From: Thalassiosira profunda
Lineage: Eukaryota; Bacillariophyta; Thalassiosirophyceae; Thalassiosirales; Thalassiosiraceae
NCBI GenBank assembly: GCA_036939355.1
Contig: JALLAP010001052.1
Span: 1 to 18,931 of the forward strand
Reading direction: 5' to 3'
DNA length: 18,931 nucleotides
Shown: positions 16,444 to 18,931 of the stretch, piece after piece
Position numbering within the stretch: the first letter of the stretch is position 1
How the letters are laid out: every line of letters begins with the position of its first letter
Position numbers and translations under genes: made by a program
The notes under the pieces: model-generated
Seen by the model: only the letters and a program-made list of their open reading frames with translations
Told to the model about the DNA's origin: nothing
Database searches by the model: none

Positions 16444-16706
16444 GAGAACTCCTCGCTTCTGAGATTCTGCATGCGGCCTATTTCCACCACGTCGCAAATC
16501 TCGGCGAGGCGAGGTTGGAGTTGGAGCCTTCTTGCATGCAGGAAGATGGGATCTCAGTAAGTTCGCGAAAGGAGCGCCGATTTGTTTCACTAAGTATGTG
16601 TACCTTTAACGACGCTGCTCTTCATAAAAGGTATGCTGCAAATACAATTGGAAGAGAAAGACCCTCCCAACAAACACAATTTGCAATATTGTGTGCATGG
16701 AGGTGT

Positions 16707-18658
16707 TCAAGGAGCGTCCACTTCCACCTCCGCACCCTCCTTTTCCTTCTCCCCAGTCGCCCCACCCCCCTTCTCCTCGTCCTCGTCGTCGTCTTCCTCC
16801 ACCAGCCCGTGCTTCGCGGCCAAATCCACATCGACCGCCGCCCTCCGTACCTCCATCGCCTTCCGTTCCTCCGCCCCCAGGGCCCGATGCGCCACGTAAC
16901 TCCGATTCGCGGCCGCCTCCCCGCCCTCCCCGCCCCCCNTCCTCCGCCCCCAGGGCCCGATGCGCCACGTAACTCCGATTCGCGGCCGCCTCCCCGCCCT
17001 CCCCGCCCCCCGCCGCGCGTCCCACGACCACCGGCCGTCCCGTCGACAATTGCACCCGACTCCCCACCGCGTGGTACCCCGCCCGCCCCCCGGCGGGATC
17101 GACGATCCACACGTACTGGACGTGGGGATCGGACGGATCGCGGAGCGGCGTCACGTCGAGGTCGTACCGCTGCAGTGCCGCGTAGGGACGGCCCAACTTG
17201 GACTTTTTCGCGGGCGGCGGGGCGGACTCCTCCGACCCCAACGCTGCCTTCTCCCCCGCGGTCGTTTGGGGCACCCACACCGTGCACGCCATGCGGGCCG
17301 TGTCCTTCTGCTTCGCCACGTCCGTGACGATGGCCCGACCGAGGTGCTGGGGCCGGAACAGTTCCGCGCCAACGGTGCCACCCTCCTCCGTTCCCGCCGT
17401 CTTCCCCCGCCGCGGGACGGTCCTGGGGGGATTGTCCAATACCACGTGCGCGTACGTCTGTCCCCACGCCGCCGCGTCGGGGAGGAGGGGGACGTCCCAC
17501 ACCGGCGTCGCGGCGGGTTTGGCGGGGTGCACCCTCTTCGTAGTTGTCGCCTCGCCCTCCTTGCTCCCCGCCCCGCCGGCATTGGCATCCTGGAACCCCC
17601 GCTCGATGACGTCCATCTCCCTGTTCTTCGCCCGCGTTTCCTCGAGCGCCCGATCCACGTCCCTGGCCCGCTGGCTCTTCTCGTCGGCCAAACTCTTGAA
17701 CTGGTGCACCGACGTCGCGTCGTTGGTCAAATACGTCGTCTTCTTCATCATGAACGGCGTCTTCTCGTCCAGAACGCGGGATTGGAGGTGGTGCTTCTTG
17801 AGCCGAAAGGCCGACGATCCCGCTCCCGATCCCCCAGAAGTGGAGGGGGCGCGGGGGGCGGCGATAGTGGCCGACAACGTCCCGTGGCCCTGGGCGAGGG
17901 CCAGCCGGGCGGCGGAGCGGCGCCGGTCCTGCCGCTGCTGCAATCGCTCCGCGGCCGCGTCGCCCATGCCACCCTTCCAATTAATTAGAGCCTCGTCCTC
18001 GGGGGCCAAGGCCGGCACCACGTATTTGGCCTTCCCCTCCTCCCCCTCCTTGTCGTTCTTGTTCCCCTCCTTATTCGGGTCCGTGTAACAGCCCTCCCAA
18101 TCCATCGCGCTCGGCGCCAACGGCACGCCGACCTCCNCCCTCCTTATTCGGGTCCGTGTAACAGCCCTCCCAATCCATCGCGCTCGGCGCCAACGGCACG
18201 CCGACCTCCTTCCCCACGTGCAATTTCCACGTGTACGCCCTTTCCACGGCGTTGCGGGCCTTGTACTTGGTCCACTTGTCGGTCAATTCGCCGTCCAATC
18301 CCAACCCCACGAAGGTCGGACCGACGGGCGGGCGGGGGGGCGCGTTGCGAAAGCGGAGGCGGACGCTAAAACCCTCGGCGCGCTCCTGGAAGAGGCGCTG
18401 GAAGGCCGAGCTTCCCCCCGCCGCGGCCGCCGCCGCTCCCGCACTTGAGGGGGATTTGGACGAAGGGGCCTTGGACTTGCCGCCCTTGGCCGCGCTCCCC
18501 TTCTGGGCGCCCAAGATGCGCTGGGCGTGCTCCCGCCGCTTCCGCTCCTTCTCGGACTGGCCCCGCGATTTGGAATCGCGGTGCTTCTGCCGCTTGGCGC
18601 GGCGGGCGGCCTCCTCCCGGCGGTGCCGGGCGTCGTCGTGGTCGATGGCGTCGTCCAT
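16707..18658 (-). CDS. PAF1: RNA polymerase II-associated factor 1 (PAF1), interrupted by two assembly joins
   Basis: The window sequence changes frame at the N at 18137 and again at the N at 16939. Each N sits between two identical 72-bp copies. Removing one copy plus N at each site (73 nt twice) gives one frame of 601 residues from ATG 18656-18658 to the stop at 16707. The start has a perfect GCCGCCATGG context. Features in the joined numbering: a basic Lys/Arg-rich N-terminus (10-60); F-S-V-R-L-R-F near 97 and Y-T-W-K-L then M-D-W-E-G-C-Y near 161; M-K-K-T-T-Y-L-T-N-D near 280; Y-V-W-I-V-D-P and V-R-L-S-like V-Q-L-S near 491-514; and an acidic E-E-D-D-D-E-D-E-E tail. These follow metazoan and plant PAF1. 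PAF1 is a core subunit of the nuclear PAF complex, which supports transcription elongation and histone marks. Confidence 0.9.
16867..17011. repeat. Assembly join: 72-bp exact duplication around N (16939)
   Basis: 16867-16938 and 16940-17011 are identical and separated by one N. The extra 73 nt moves PAF1 out of frame just before its acidic C-terminus. A false duplication of overlapping contig ends explains it. Confidence 0.93.
18065..18209. repeat. Assembly join: 72-bp exact duplication around N (18137)
   Basis: 18065-18136 and 18138-18209 are identical and separated by one N. The copy length equals that of the other join, which suggests a fixed k-mer overlap. It breaks PAF1 after M-D-W-E-G-C-Y-T-D-P-N-K-E. 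Confidence 0.93.
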
Positions 18659-18931
18659 GGCGGCGGTGTTGATGGTGTTGGCTGGGCCTAAGTAGAGAGA
18701 TAGAGAGCCGGGGGTGGGGGCGACAATTCGGTCACAAGTTTTGCAAGCCATCGCGAGAAAGCTAGGTCACGTGAAGTCACTCGAGGCCAACGCCACACAA
18801 CAGAGAAAGCAAAGACAAAAAAGAGGTTGGCGTGGTGGGTCAGGGTGGGTGCACCTTCCGTCGCGGAAGACCGACCGCGACCATGTGGGGCGACGGCCTC
18901 GGTCCCCTGGGGGTCAACCCCCTCCACTTCT
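18659..18931. promoter_or_regulatory. Upstream region of PAF1
   Basis: These 273 bp precede the PAF1 start and should contain its promoter and 5' UTR. An in-frame upstream ATG at 18749-18751 would add 31 residues without PAF1 similarity, so 18658 is preferred. No TATA box or other defined site is recognised. Confidence 0.45.

Larger units (their letters stand above)
15330..16706. other. 1.4-kb gene-free region with repeats
   Basis: This lies between the start of the Cys-rich gene and the stop of PAF1, so it must hold the promoter of the first and the 3' UTR of the second. It is very GC-rich from 15480 to 16220 (including a run of 13 G at 15658-15670) and AT-rich from about 16300 to 16700. 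Long open frames there have no ATG-anchored conserved domain and reflect GC bias. Named repeats are listed separately. Confidence 0.6.

Noticed and set aside
16606..16938. Gly-rich C-terminus of PAF1 read straight through the N at 16939
   Set aside because: It is an out-of-frame artefact of the 73-nt duplication. The collapsed frame gives the acidic tail expected for PAF1.
18688..18927. Minus-strand 79-codon frame upstream of PAF1
   Set aside because: No similarity to PAF1 or any known family, and different frame from the PAF1 start. Probably non-coding 5' sequence.
1..18931. Mobile element, CRISPR array, defence cassette or tRNA/rRNA gene
   Set aside because: I read both strands for transposase or reverse-transcriptase motifs, regularly spaced short repeats and cloverleaf patterns and found none I could support.

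Overview
This is nuclear DNA of a eukaryote, GC-rich, with large mostly intronless genes, short introns (79 and 92 nt) and no operons. The best clues to the lineage are two. A signal peptide runs into an LA-FAP junction, the 'ASAFAP' plastid-import signature of algae with a secondary red plastid. A secreted protein carries PTKNPTESPT repeats of a kind I associate with diatoms and their relatives. I read the source as a photosynthetic stramenopile, perhaps a diatom. Genus and species cannot be fixed from this window.

Layout from left to right. (1) 3-4367 (+): the 3' part of a very large charged, repeat-built protein with a C-terminal SAM domain; its start lies outside the window. (2) 4854-7340 (-): an 828-residue protein with two degenerate HNH-like zinc modules, an ARM-like stretch and a possible SPOC-like C-terminus. 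(3) 7575-10248 (-): a cation/Ca2+ exchanger of the CCX/NCLX family with one 79-nt intron. (4) 10847-13246 (+): a fusion of fumarylacetoacetase and maleylacetoacetate isomerase, the last two enzymes of tyrosine breakdown, behind a plastid-type leader. (5) 13777-15329 (-): a secreted protein with a cupin-like domain and cysteine-rich repeats, with a probable GC-AG intron. (6) 15330-16706: 1.4 kb without a gene, holding a tandem repeat of about 175 bp. (7) 16707-18658 (-): the PAF1 subunit of the RNA polymerase II PAF complex, broken only by two assembly joins.

The genes are ordinary independent eukaryotic units. The exchanger and the fusion enzyme are divergent across a 598-bp shared upstream region. 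Gene pairs 1/2 and 4/5 converge. I see no shared pathway among neighbours, no mobile element, no CRISPR array and no RNA gene.

The most interesting points are: the two-enzyme fusion with a leader that could be skipped by leaky scanning; the internally repeated SAM protein with a recurring short D-I-x3-F-x3-R-P motif; the odd HNH/ARM/SPOC-like architecture; the GC-AG intron that separates exact peptide repeats; and the two 72-bp duplications around single Ns, whose collapse restores PAF1.
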